DNA of 64,000 nucleotides from Dyadobacter subterraneus (GCF_015221875.1 NZ_JACYGY010000001.1:1178001-1242000); one strand, 5' to 3'. Counted from the first letter of the stretch, positions 18,880-27,730 are shown. The notes: generated by a model not told the origin, from the sequence alone. Numbers and translations are program-made.

Positions 18880-21800
18880 TTAGAATTTAAGCTTTAAACC
18901 TGCTGAGTACACACGGGAAACCGGGAATTGTCCGCCATCCAGACCGATACCTCCAACTTCCGGATCCATACCTGAATATTTTGTGAATGTCAGCAAATTG
19001 TCGCCGCTTAAATAAATACGAAGATTGGCACCTTTAACAAATTTTGGTACGGTGTAACCGATAACCAAACTTTTCAAACGAACATAATTTCCGCTTTCAA
19101 GATACCAGTCAGAAGCAGTCTGGAAGTTTTTATTAGCATCACTTGCATTGATCTTTGGAATGTTTGAACCCGTATTAGTGGGCGACCATGCATCCAGGAT
19201 TTTATCCCAACGGTTGTAACCTTGTTCTGATGCGTTCAATGTAGATTCTTTGAAGGCGTTGAAAAGTTTGACACCTCCAACACCTTGCCAGAACATGCTC
19301 AGGTCAAATGATTTCCAGTTAAGATTTGTTGTAAAACCGTAAGTGATTTTTGGAAATGCGCTGCCCATGTAAGATCTGTCGCTGTCATCAATTTTTCCGT
19401 CGCCGTTCAAATCAACAAATTTCAAATCTCCTGCTTTTGCGTTTGGCTGAATTTTTGTTCCGTTTAAGGTATAGCTGTTCGCCGCTTCATCCGACTGGAA
19501 AATTCCATCTGTTTTTACCAACCAGTAGGAATAATAAGGTTGTCCCACAGTTGAGCGATATGGCGAAATCGTACCTCTCCATGCATCAGAATGCACCCAA
19601 ACTGAATTTGGATTTTCGTCAATATATTTCACTCTGTTTTTTAGTGTTGCAACATTACCGCTGATCTCATATCCAAGTTCGCCTGCCTTGTCTTTCCATG
19701 AAGCAACAAATTCAAAACCTTTATTGCTGATCTTTCCCTGGTTTATATAAGGAGCACCATAACCGTAAGTGTTGGTCCAGTCGGTATCCTGCTGTTTGAT
19801 CAGGTTGTATGTTAACTTGTCAAAATAGTCAGCAGAAAGTGTTAATTTTTGTTTCAACAAAGAAACGTCAATGCCGATATCTGTTTGCTGCGAAGTTTCC
19901 CATGAAAGTTTCGGGTTTTTTAGTGCAGAAACATACAGGGCTCTCGAATAAACTCCGCCATCGCCAACCTGATATGTATAATCCGAAGTCAGGGTAGAGT
20001 AGCCATAGTAACGGCCAACAGATCCGATATTTCCAATACGTCCCCAGCTCGCTCTGATTTTCAAAAGATCAACAGCAGGTACATTAAAGAAAGGTTCCGA
20101 GCTTATTTTCCATGCGGCCGTTGCAGCAGGAAAACCTTTTCCACGGTAACCTTCCGCCAAACGTCCGGCTATATCGTAACGGTAACTTCCTGTCAGGAAA
20201 TAACGGTCAGCCCAGCTGTAAGAAAGTCGTCCAACATAAGAAACGTTACGGTCTTTCCAGTCGTAATCCGTAGGTCTGTCGGAAGTGAAAGTACTGGCGT
20301 TAATGAAAAATTGCGCCCAGTCTTCCTCATCGCTAAGATCTCTGGCCGTAGCACTGAAACCTTTTGCTCCGCTTTCCTGAGAGGTAGTGGAAAGCATTGC
20401 TCCGATGTTATGTTTACCAAAAACTCTGGCATAGTTAGCAGTATTTTCCCATATCCAGTTGTAGGACTTATCTGTCGAATAAGTCAGAGTATTTTGGTTA
20501 TTAGGCTTACCCGGCTCGGTTCTTTTCGGAGTGAAATTTTTGTAAAGAGAACCATGCTGACGGTATGAAAATCTTGTCAGAAATGATAATCCGGGAATGA
20601 TATTGGAATAAGAAAATTCAGAAACGGATTGAAGATCGTTGCCTTTATTGTAAGGTTTGTTTTTTAACAAAGTAGCAACCGGATTGATCGCATCTCCATG
20701 AATACCAAGATATTGTGAATCTCTCGGACCTACGCCACCAAATGAACCATCATCATAATAAACCGTTGCAGAACGTGGCATATACATAGCCGAAAGAATT
20801 GTTCCGCTATATCCGCTGCTGGTTTCAGTTCCACGACTATCGCTGTTATTCCAGAAAACTTCCTGACGGAATTTCAGATTATCTGTGAATTTATATACAG
20901 AATTGAAACGAAGAGAAATATTCTGGCTGTAAGTATTTAAAAGTGTTCCCTCATTTTTTTCGTAACGACCCTGGAAAAGCGTAGAGAATTTATCGGTACC
21001 TGCATTGATGCTGATATTATGTCTCTGAACAATTCCGGTTCTGAAAATTTCGTCAATCCAGTTGGTACGTGTAACCTGTGCGTAAGGATTTTTTGTAGCA
21101 TCCCATCCATCAAGTGGCGCCAGACCGGCGTTTGTAAAAGCAAGGTTTGAAACGTAAGCTTCTTTATCGGCTGTTAAAGAATTTGGCAGTTTCCAGGCCT
21201 GTTTAATTCCGCGAAATCCTGAATATTCAATACTAGGTTTACCAGCAGTTGCCTGTCTGGTCGTGATCAGAATAACACCGGCAGAACCGGAAAATGCACC
21301 GTAAATAGCCGCTGATGCAGCATCTTTCAGAATGGTAATTGATTCAATATCAGAAGGGTTGTAAGGTGCATTTGGTACACCATCAACAACGTACAAAACG
21401 CTTTCCCCACTGCGTGATCCGGTACCGCGAATCGTGATGCTTGGCGTTTGATCCGGGTGACCGCCATTACTTACGGCTGTTACACCTGGAACTTTACCCT
21501 GAATCATGTTACCCACATCCAGTACCGGACGGTTTTTGATCTGAGCCATATCCGGCACAGAAGATACTGCCGCTGATAAATCACTTTTCTTTGCCGTACC
21601 GTAACCAATGACTACAAGCTCATCCAAGGATTTGGTATCAACAGAAAGAGAAATATTGATGGATGATTTACTTCCCACCACAACTTCCTGACTCTGATAA
21701 CCCACAAAACTGAAAATAAGTGAAGCATCACCGTTTGGAACTGCAATTTCATACGCGCCAACTGCATCTGTTGAAGTACCACGCTGTGTTCCTTTTATCA

Positions 21801-22293
21801 CGACACTAACGCCCGGAAGGGGTTCATTGTTATCAGCAGAAAGTACTTTTCCTTTGATTGTGATTTCAGCCGGTGCAGTTAAATTCCGTATTTTTGCCTC
21901 TATTTCAGGTAATTGAAATGTAGACCGGTTCTGCGTACTTGCCAACACAATTTGCTCATTAATAACCTTATAGCTTATTCCGCGCGGAGTCAGCAGCTGA
22001 TCCAGAACATTCGAAAGTTTTTGATGTTCTACGTTAAGTTTGATCTTACTTTGCAGAGAAACGCGGCTGCTATAAACAAATTTTACGTCCGTTTTTTTCT
22101 GAATTTGTCCCAACGCCTCTTTAAGCGTAACGTTGTCTAACCGCAGCGTCATATCCTTACTCAGGATAGACTGCGCCGAACTTTCCCTTGCGTAGCCGGA
22201 GCTGGCAAGTAAAGCGGCCATGATCCATTGAAGCAATCCGATGCGCATAAGTTTTTGCCAGTTGATCGGCTTGTTACGTACTGATTTTTGCAT
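18880..22293 (-). CDS. SusC/RagA TonB-dependent outer-membrane transporter with STN domain (locus 3)
   Basis: The frame is open to 22413, but the start at 22293 (MQKSVRNKPINWQKLMRIGLL) matches SusC1 and gives a normal signal peptide. STN domain near residues 45-120 (SKDMTLRLDNVTLKEALGQIQKKTDVKFVYSS), then carboxypeptidase-regulatory-like domain, plug with ELVVIGYGTAKKSDLSAAV and TILKDAASAAIYGAFSGSAGVILITTR, and barrel ending in Phe. The N-terminal 120 residues resemble SusC1; the rest does not. FecR3 is 213 bp upstream. Confidence 0.95.
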   Translation of the reverse strand: MQKSVRNKPINWQKLMRIGLLQWIMAALLASSGYARESSAQSILSKDMTLRLDNVTLKEALGQIQKKTDVKFVYSSRVSLQSKIKLNVEHQKLSNVLDQLLTPRGISYKVINEQIVLASTQNRSTFQLPEIEAKIRNLTAPAEITIKGKVLSADNNEPLPGVSVVIKGTQRGTSTDAVGAYEIAVPNGDASLIFSFVGYQSQEVVVGSKSSINISLSVDTKSLDELVVIGYGTAKKSDLSAAVSSVPDMAQIKNRPVLDVGNMIQGKVPGVTAVSNGGHPDQTPSITIRGTGSRSGESVLYVVDGVPNAPYNPSDIESITILKDAASAAIYGAFSGSAGVILITTRQATAGKPSIEYSGFRGIKQAWKLPNSLTADKEAYVSNLAFTNAGLAPLDGWDATKNPYAQVTRTNWIDEIFRTGIVQRHNISINAGTDKFSTLFQGRYEKNEGTLLNTYSQNISLRFNSVYKFTDNLKFRQEVFWNNSDSRGTETSSGYSGTILSAMYMPRSATVYYDDGSFGGVGPRDSQYLGIHGDAINPVATLLKNKPYNKGNDLQSVSEFSYSNIIPGLSFLTRFSYRQHGSLYKNFTPKRTEPGKPNNQNTLTYSTDKSYNWIWENTANYARVFGKHNIGAMLSTTSQESGAKGFSATARDLSDEEDWAQFFINASTFTSDRPTDYDWKDRNVSYVGRLSYSWADRYFLTGSYRYDIAGRLAEGYRGKGFPAATAAWKISSEPFFNVPAVDLLKIRASWGRIGNIGSVGRYYGYSTLTSDYTYQVGDGGVYSRALYVSALKNPKLSWETSQQTDIGIDVSLLKQKLTLSADYFDKLTYNLIKQQDTDWTNTYGYGAPYINQGKISNKGFEFVASWKDKAGELGYEISGNVATLKNRVKYIDENPNSVWVHSDAWRGTISPYRSTVGQPYYSYWLVKTDGIFQSDEAANSYTLNGTKIQPNAKAGDLKFVDLNGDGKIDDSDRSYMGSAFPKITYGFTTNLNWKSFDLSMFWQGVGGVKLFNAFKESTLNASEQGYNRWDKILDAWSPTNTGSNIPKINASDANKNFQTASDWYLESGNYVRLKSLVIGYTVPKFVKGANLRIYLSGDNLLTFTKYSGMDPEVGGIGLDGGQFPVSRVYSAGLKLKF

Positions 22294-22300
22294 AATTTTG
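22271..22300 (+). promoter_or_regulatory. Candidate antisense promoter over the SusC3 start codon
   Basis: TTG at 22271-22273, 19-bp spacer, TAATTTTG at 22293-22300 on the plus strand. It is identical in box sequence and spacing to the locus 1 element. Confidence 0.5.
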
Positions 22301-22305
22301 ATTGT

Positions 22306-22425
22306 CTGATTGTTGGAACTATTGGACATTTCATTTCCCTTCTCACGGTGGTACGTGATATGAGAAATCATTGGGGAAATAAGCAATTTAGGGCCGGGTG
22401 TGGTGGTACACATCCGGCCTTTTTT
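22306..22425 (+). ncRNA. Predicted DonS-like antisense RNA, locus 3
   Basis: A roughly 120-nt plus-strand transcript complementary to the SusC3 leader. Hairpin A: TCACG at 22343-22347 pairs with CGTGA at 22354-22358, loop GTGGTA. Terminator hairpin B: 11-bp stem 22392-22402 with 22409-22419 (one G-U), loop GTGGTA at 22403-22408, then six T. Within the RNA both hexaloops are identical, as at locus 1, although the loop base differs between loci (A there, T here). Function as a repressor of SusC3 synthesis is inferred from the Bacteroides DonS precedent. Confidence 0.5.
22392..22425 (+). terminator. Intrinsic terminator in the FecR3-SusC3 gap
   Basis: Eleven-base-pair GC-rich stem (GGCCGG... 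with ...CCGGCC), loop GTGGTA, then TTTTTT on the plus strand. No plus-strand protein gene precedes it. Confidence 0.75.
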
Positions 22426-22506
22426 ATGCTTGCAAAGTCAGGGCGGAATAGTAAAGTCTTTTTTCATGAGGTCGGTGGTTTGGGTTAAGTAAGCGGGTTA
22501 TTTATT

Positions 22507-23523
22507 TTATTTACAAGCATTTCCGTCAATCAAAATGGTATTCTCCGACATTGAATAACTCGCTTCCAGAGAAGTACAAAGCATTTCCAGGATTACCGGT
22601 AATGATTGTTGTTCAAAGTCTGCGGTTAATTTGCAGTTATACATGGCCGGATTTACAAGAAGAATGTGTGTCTCAAAACGCTGCTCCAATTGCTGAATGA
22701 CAGAGGTGAGCCGTGTTTCTTCAAATACAATCGTGACCGGTTCAAATATTTCTTTTTTAGTCTGACTTGGTATTTCAAAAAATGTTAGTCGTTTTGACTT
22801 TGGCTCGAAAAATGCTTTTTGCTGAGGCTTCAGAATTACTTCCTGTGTGTTTTTTTCGCCTGGCGCGGTTACTGAAACGCTACCGGAAACAACCGATACT
22901 TCAAGCATTTTCTGTTTTTCGCGTGCCTTTACGTTGAAGCGCGTACCTAATACTTTAATTTTTACCTCGCCGCTCTGAATCAGGAATGGCCGGGTTTTGT
23001 CATGGGCGATATCAAAAAAACCTTCACCGCTAAACGTTACGGTTCTTTTATCATTCTGGAATTTTTTTGGGTAGGAAATTGCGGCATCTGCATGCATCCA
23101 TACTGAACTTCCATCCGGAAGTTTGTGCATAACCATCCGCGGCTCATTGTTCTGAAAATAAATTGTATCCGAAATGACTTCTTTCTGGATATTTGAAGCC
23201 GCAATCGGAGAAATATTTTCTGAACGCTGATTAAGAAAATAAAATCCTAATCCGATCAATAATGAAGCCGCAATTCCGCTTAACCAGATGAAAGCAGGAG
23301 AGAAAGTCTTTGTCCTGGTTTCCTTCTTTTCTATCTGCGTTTTGATGTAGTCAAAGGTTTCTTTCTGCAAACGGATTTGTTCACTTTCAGACAGCGAATC
23401 CAGATAATCCGTTTTGCCATTTATTGACGCATACCATTTTTCTACCACTTCTTTTTCCTGAGCAGTGCATTGATCATTAAGGTATTTCTCCAACAGGAAA
23501 GCAGACGGTACAGGTTGATTCAT
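22507..23523 (-). CDS. FecR-family anti-sigma factor (locus 3), sigma partner not adjacent
   Basis: 338 aa, same architecture as FecR1: N-terminal sigma-binding part (SAFLLEKYLNDQCTAQEKEVVEKWYASI), membrane helix at about 79-97, FecR domain (MHKLPDGSSVWMHADAAISYPKKFQ, FLIQSGEVKIKVLGTRFNVKA) and a C-terminal domain with VTIVFEETRLTSVIQQLEQRFETHI. Unlike loci 1 and 2, no sigma gene precedes it; the next gene upstream is the oppositely oriented amidohydrolase. The likely partner is the sigma factor at 27731-28315. Confidence 0.95.
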   Translation of the reverse strand: MNQPVPSAFLLEKYLNDQCTAQEKEVVEKWYASINGKTDYLDSLSESEQIRLQKETFDYIKTQIEKKETRTKTFSPAFIWLSGIAASLLIGLGFYFLNQRSENISPIAASNIQKEVISDTIYFQNNEPRMVMHKLPDGSSVWMHADAAISYPKKFQNDKRTVTFSGEGFFDIAHDKTRPFLIQSGEVKIKVLGTRFNVKAREKQKMLEVSVVSGSVSVTAPGEKNTQEVILKPQQKAFFEPKSKRLTFFEIPSQTKKEIFEPVTIVFEETRLTSVIQQLEQRFETHILLVNPAMYNCKLTADFEQQSLPVILEMLCTSLEASYSMSENTILIDGNACK

Positions 23524-23721
23524 ACAGGGTTTTAGTTATCAATTTAAAACCAAGTCGTATGAAAACAGCCTTACCCTTAGTCGGTTTGAAAATATTTTTA
23601 AAAACTTTTGAGGTCATTTTAAATTTTGATTAAAGCCTGCCAATCGGTATGTTTATAAACCTTACTTTCAGTTATTTACAAGTAATGGAATACCTCAATT
23701 ACTTCTCAAAAACATCTTATT

Positions 23722-25002
23722 ATGAAATTTATCTACCTAACTTTTCTTGCAGTTTTTTCGGTCAGCAGTGTTTTTGCCCAGCGCACTGTGATTTATTGCG
23801 GCAATTTGTTTGATGGTACCAATGGCTCGTTGAGACCTTCTGTTACCGTTATTGTTGAAAAAAATAAAATTATTTCCGTTGAAAATGGATATTCGGCAGC
23901 ACTTTCAGCCGATAAAGTGATTGACCTGAAAAGTAAAACTGTTTTGCCCGGGCTGATTGATATGCACGTCCATCTGGAAGGTGAAACGAGCAAGGATCAG
24001 TTTCAAAAAAGAATTCAGCAAAACATGGCTGACGTTGCATTTGATGCGCAGAAAAATGGAGTAACCACTTTGATGGCAGGTTTTACAACCGTTAGAGATT
24101 TAGGTGGAAGCGGTGCCAATATTGCTTTGCGTAATGCGATCAACAGAGGTGTTGTTGTAGGTCCGAGAATACTGACATCCGGAAAAACGATTGCAACCAC
24201 AGGTGGTCACGGCGATCCTTCAAATGGTATCAAACCGGAATTACAATTGCCTCCTGCTGCGCTGGATGGCGTTATTAACAGTCCGGATGAAGCACGTCAG
24301 GCCATTCGCCAACGTTATAAAGATGGCGTTGACTGGATCAAAATCACAGCAACAGGCGGTGTGTTAAGTATCGCTAAAAATGGAAAGGGGCCACAATTTC
24401 AACCTGATGAATTAAAAGCTTTAATTGAAACTGCGAATGATTACGGACTGAAAGTGGCAGCGCATGCCCATGGAGCCGAAGGTATGAAACGCGCACTTCG
24501 TGCCGGCGTTACAACGATCGAGCACGGTTCATTCCTGGATGATGAATGTATCAAACTTTTCAAGGAAAAAGGCGCATATCTGGTTCCGACGATTATTGCC
24601 GGAAAGACTGCTTCGGACTCTGCCAAAATTCCTGGGTATTATCATCCGCTTGTTGTCCCAAAAGCACTTGAAACGGGAAAAATGATTCAGGAATCTTTTG
24701 CAAAAGCGTATAAGGCTGGCGTGAAAATAGGTTTTGGAACAGACGCAGGTGTTTATGTTCATGGAAAAAACGCCAAAGAATTTGTTTACATGACAGAAGC
24801 AGGAATGCCGATGGCAGAAGCGTTGCTTGCTGCTACACGCACGAATTCCGAGATACTAAGTATGAAAGATCAGATCGGTTCGGTGGAGGCAGGAAAACTT
24901 GCTGACATCATTGCCGTAGACTCAGATCCGCTAAAAGATCCGGCAGTGATGATGAATGTGACTTTTGTGATGAAAGATGGGGTGGTATATAAGTTGAAGT
25001 AA
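23722..25002 (+). CDS. Secreted metal-dependent amidohydrolase (imidazolonepropionase/prolidase-like)
   Basis: 426 aa, with signal peptide to about residue 20 (SSVFAQ). Amidohydrolase-superfamily metal ligands are visible: DMHVHLEG (His82, His84), a Lys in VDWIKITATGG, HAHG, EHGSFLDD and FGTDAGVY. The C-terminal ATRTNSEIL...GSVEAGKLADIIAVDSDPL is characteristic. Homologues hydrolyse dipeptides, imidazolonepropionate-like lactams or similar amides; the substrate cannot be deduced. It is the only long plus-strand gene in the first 28 kb and lies inside the split between FecR3 and its probable sigma factor. Confidence 0.9.
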   Translation: MKFIYLTFLAVFSVSSVFAQRTVIYCGNLFDGTNGSLRPSVTVIVEKNKIISVENGYSAALSADKVIDLKSKTVLPGLIDMHVHLEGETSKDQFQKRIQQNMADVAFDAQKNGVTTLMAGFTTVRDLGGSGANIALRNAINRGVVVGPRILTSGKTIATTGGHGDPSNGIKPELQLPPAALDGVINSPDEARQAIRQRYKDGVDWIKITATGGVLSIAKNGKGPQFQPDELKALIETANDYGLKVAAHAHGAEGMKRALRAGVTTIEHGSFLDDECIKLFKEKGAYLVPTIIAGKTASDSAKIPGYYHPLVVPKALETGKMIQESFAKAYKAGVKIGFGTDAGVYVHGKNAKEFVYMTEAGMPMAEALLAATRTNSEILSMKDQIGSVEAGKLADIIAVDSDPLKDPAVMMNVTFVMKDGVVYKLK

Positions 25003-25008
25003 CGTGTT

Positions 25009-25062
25009 TTATCAATAAACAAATAGCCGGCCTGCAAAAGCTGGCCATTTGTTTATTGATAA
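25009..25062. terminator. Bidirectional terminator between amidohydrolase and PIN-domain remnant
   Basis: A 16-bp AT-rich stem (TTATCAATAAACAAAT with its complement) continues, after one mismatch, into a 6-bp GC stem around loop CTGCAAAA. It lies between two convergent genes and touches the PIN stop codon, so it can serve both. Confidence 0.8.
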
Positions 25063-25467
25063 CTATAATAACGTGATTTTCAACTTGGTCAAATTTTGGA
25101 GACGCTTGAAATCTGACTTATTAAAAGTATAAATTTCAGTGCAGTGAGTTTCGGCGATTGAAAGATGAATACAATCATTCGTATTATTGAATCCAATCAA
25201 TTTTGCCAGATCAATGGCGCGAATCAAATCTGAAACTTGATAAGGTACAAACTGAAATGATAAGAAATTATATAGCATTGCTTCTATATCATCTGCCTTT
25301 TTCCCTAACTTATGCAGAACAAAAGCAGTTTCCTGGAGACATAAAAGTGAAACGAAAAACTGATTCTTTTCAGTAGCTATATGATACAGATTATTGGCCA
25401 GTTCATGTTTCAATATATCTTAAGGAATCAGAAAGTGAATCAGAACATCGGCATCAAAATAAATCAC
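25063..25467 (-). pseudogene. PIN-domain (VapC-like) toxin gene interrupted by an in-frame stop
   Basis: A GTG at 25467 overlaps the antitoxin stop codon by four bases (GTGA) and opens the frame IYFDADVLIHFLIP, a typical PIN N-terminus with an acidic metal ligand (Asp5). Codon 16 (25420-25422) is TAA. The same frame then continues without interruption for 118 codons: KHELANNLYHIATE, the conserved Glu in CLQETAFVL, NTNDCIHLSIAE and a C-terminal TFNKSDFKRL. TAA differs by one base from CAA (Gln). A TTG-initiated product from 25413 would lack Asp5 and so a metal ligand. Most likely an inactivated toxin; a sequencing error is possible. Confidence 0.75.
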
Positions 25468-25700
25468 AAATTGATATCGTCAGCCAAAGAAGAAAGATCC
25501 AGATTCGGGTCAACATTCATATTTTTAAACCTTTCTCTTATTTCAAGAGACTTTCTGTAAATTTCTTTTTGATTTGTTGGTTTTTGCGATTTTTGATCGT
25601 TAGCCAAAATTATGATTTCCTGTTTACCAAAGACACTTTGGAGCGTTTTGATAAAGTCTTCATTGAGATTTTCAGTGTTTATTTTAAATGTGTGTTGCAT
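25464..25700 (-). CDS. Antitoxin partner of the PIN-domain toxin
   Basis: 78 aa from Met at 25700 (MQHTFKINTENLNEDFIKTLQSVFG); an in-frame Met at 25724 is less likely. The N-terminal half has the alternating hydrophobic pattern of a small DNA-binding/dimerisation domain and the C-terminal half (about 45-78, ending LDLSSLADDINL) is polar and acidic, as in VapB-type antitoxins whose tail wraps the toxin. The stop overlaps the toxin GTG by four bases, the usual coupling in such pairs. The exact antitoxin family is not recognised. Confidence 0.65.
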   Translation of the reverse strand: MQHTFKINTENLNEDFIKTLQSVFGKQEIIILANDQKSQKPTNQKEIYRKSLEIRERFKNMNVDPNLDLSSLADDINL

Positions 25701-25801
25701 GATGTTATGGTTTAAACACTTCAAGTTACTATTATTTTAGAAAATGTTAAAGTGCCAAAACTGGAATATGCTGAATTTGAATAATTTTAAAAAAAAATTG
25801 A

Positions 25802-27640
25802 CTACTTCTTCCCATACTTTTTAAATATCCCCAATATCTTTTCATAAATCTCCGTATTCTCATAAACCCCTCTGAAATCCATAGAGTGGGGGCCATAGGC
25901 GAAAACCGGAACCATTACCGAAGTATGATCATTGGTACTAAAATTACCATCAACATATCCTTTTTTCAGATCGCCATCCAGTAAAGTTAAACCGCCGGTT
26001 TCGTGATCAGCGGTAACGATAACAAGTGTTTCACCATTACTATCTGCAAAACGCAATGCTTCTCCAATCAGCTGATCAAAATCCAGCATTTCAGTAACAT
26101 CATAAGGTACTTTATTGGCATGTCCGCCGTAATCAATCTGCGCGCCTTCGGCCATAATGAAAAATCCTTTTTCATTTTTTGCCAGAGATTCCTGCGTTCT
26201 TTTAAATGCTTCTGTCAGGAAATTTCCACGTCCGTTCAATATCGATACTGTTTTAGAATCATCCAGAAGTACAAACGGCGTTTTCAGTGTATTTAAATCT
26301 TTCCACTGATTTGAAAACTGGATTCCCTGTAATTTAAGTGAATCTGCGACCTTTTCTTTTTCAAAAAGCGGAGCGCCGCCACCGATTAAAATATCAACGG
26401 GAGATTTCAAATAATCATGTGCAATCTGAGCTTCCATCGCTCTGTCAGTCCGGTGTGCGTAAAATGCGGCGGGTGTAGCATCTACAATATTTCCTGCTGA
26501 TATCAGACCTGTTTTGATACCAAATGGTTTGATTTTATCAGGTAAGTTGGGAAGTGGAATATTGTTGGTATCAACACCAATAGCTCTGTTTCTGGCTTTT
26601 TTACCAGTAGCCATAGCTGTTGCGCCGGCAGCGGAATCAGTGATATAACTATCCGCAGCATTGGTTTTGGAAAAACCAATGTTTAAAAATCTGGTAAGGT
26701 TAAGTTCTCCGCGATTGGCTGTAACACCAGAATAAATCTGCGCAAGTCCCATGCCGTCGCCTATTAATAAAATTATATTTTTGACTTTGGATTCCTTGTC
26801 ATTATTGCGATAAGTTGGTTTGTAAAGTGACTGGACTTTTTCAGCGGTATATTCCGCATCCACACGTTTTCTCAGATAAGGGCCCAATTCCTCTACTTTA
26901 TCAGTATTCAAATAATCAAGTCCCATATTCATCAGCATTTTCCAGGCATTGACATTATCAGGAGTAGCCCAGAAACGCACTTTTTTGCCCTGATCATGTA
27001 CTTTTTTGATTACAGCATCAATGGCATTTTTCTCACTTTTTACTAAAATTCCTTTTCCGTTCCATTTGGTATACTTTGTAAAATCCTGACTGATCAGACC
27101 AACTTTTTCGAGCTGTGCTTTGGTATACTGAATATCCGGCCTTCCATCAAAAAACAGATAATCCGGATATTGGTTAAATTCCTGAGGCGGAGGAACATCA
27201 CCGCTTAGTACAATTTTGACTGGCCCTTTTGGATAAAAGATATTTTCATACGGCTTTAATATTTTTACAAGTGCCGGAATGGTTTCTTTTCCTGGCGTTT
27301 TTAAATCGATCAATAACTGCAAACCCAGGTTTTTATCAGGATATATGCTCCCTTTATTCTTTTCAATCTGATCGAGGATCGGTTTCAGGTAAAGTGCTTG
27401 AAATGTATTTTTTGATGTGATATATTTTTGGTCATGCGCTACAAAAATGCTGTCGTTTTTCAGGAAAATGTCAGCTTCTATTGAGCCGAATTGTTGGTAA
27501 TATGCGCGTAGGAACGGAATATTTTGTTCGTAGTCATTATGAGAATGCGCTTGTGCCGTACTATAACGAACCGGACTCTGAGCATTAACCTGATTAACAA
27601 AAAGAAATGCGGAAAGGAAAGCTGGGATAATAAACTTCAT
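25802..27640 (-). CDS. PI-PLC-like phosphodiesterase fused to alkaline phosphatase
   Basis: 612 aa with a Sec signal peptide (to about residue 20). Residues 28-260 form a PI-PLC/glycerophosphodiesterase-like domain with AHSHNDYEQNIPF (His32, His34) and SIEADIFLKND (Glu55). Residues 285-610 are an alkaline phosphatase: LLIGDGMG (metal Asp295), TDSAAGATAMATGKKA with nucleophile Ser336, GGAP, EGAQIDYGGHAN and VTADHETGG. The two halves would allow diester cleavage followed by phosphate release from one exported enzyme. It lies 90 bp downstream of sigma3 in the same orientation, so may share its transcript. Confidence 0.92.
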   Translation of the reverse strand: MKFIIPAFLSAFLFVNQVNAQSPVRYSTAQAHSHNDYEQNIPFLRAYYQQFGSIEADIFLKNDSIFVAHDQKYITSKNTFQALYLKPILDQIEKNKGSIYPDKNLGLQLLIDLKTPGKETIPALVKILKPYENIFYPKGPVKIVLSGDVPPPQEFNQYPDYLFFDGRPDIQYTKAQLEKVGLISQDFTKYTKWNGKGILVKSEKNAIDAVIKKVHDQGKKVRFWATPDNVNAWKMLMNMGLDYLNTDKVEELGPYLRKRVDAEYTAEKVQSLYKPTYRNNDKESKVKNIILLIGDGMGLAQIYSGVTANRGELNLTRFLNIGFSKTNAADSYITDSAAGATAMATGKKARNRAIGVDTNNIPLPNLPDKIKPFGIKTGLISAGNIVDATPAAFYAHRTDRAMEAQIAHDYLKSPVDILIGGGAPLFEKEKVADSLKLQGIQFSNQWKDLNTLKTPFVLLDDSKTVSILNGRGNFLTEAFKRTQESLAKNEKGFFIMAEGAQIDYGGHANKVPYDVTEMLDFDQLIGEALRFADSNGETLVIVTADHETGGLTLLDGDLKKGYVDGNFSTNDHTSVMVPVFAYGPHSMDFRGVYENTEIYEKILGIFKKYGKK

Positions 27641-27730
27641 AAATGGGAAGGACGTTCTGTCTGAACGGAAATTGAATAAATGTTAATTTGGAATAAAAGT
27701 CGTGTCCGAAAGAAATTACCCTTATCCGGA

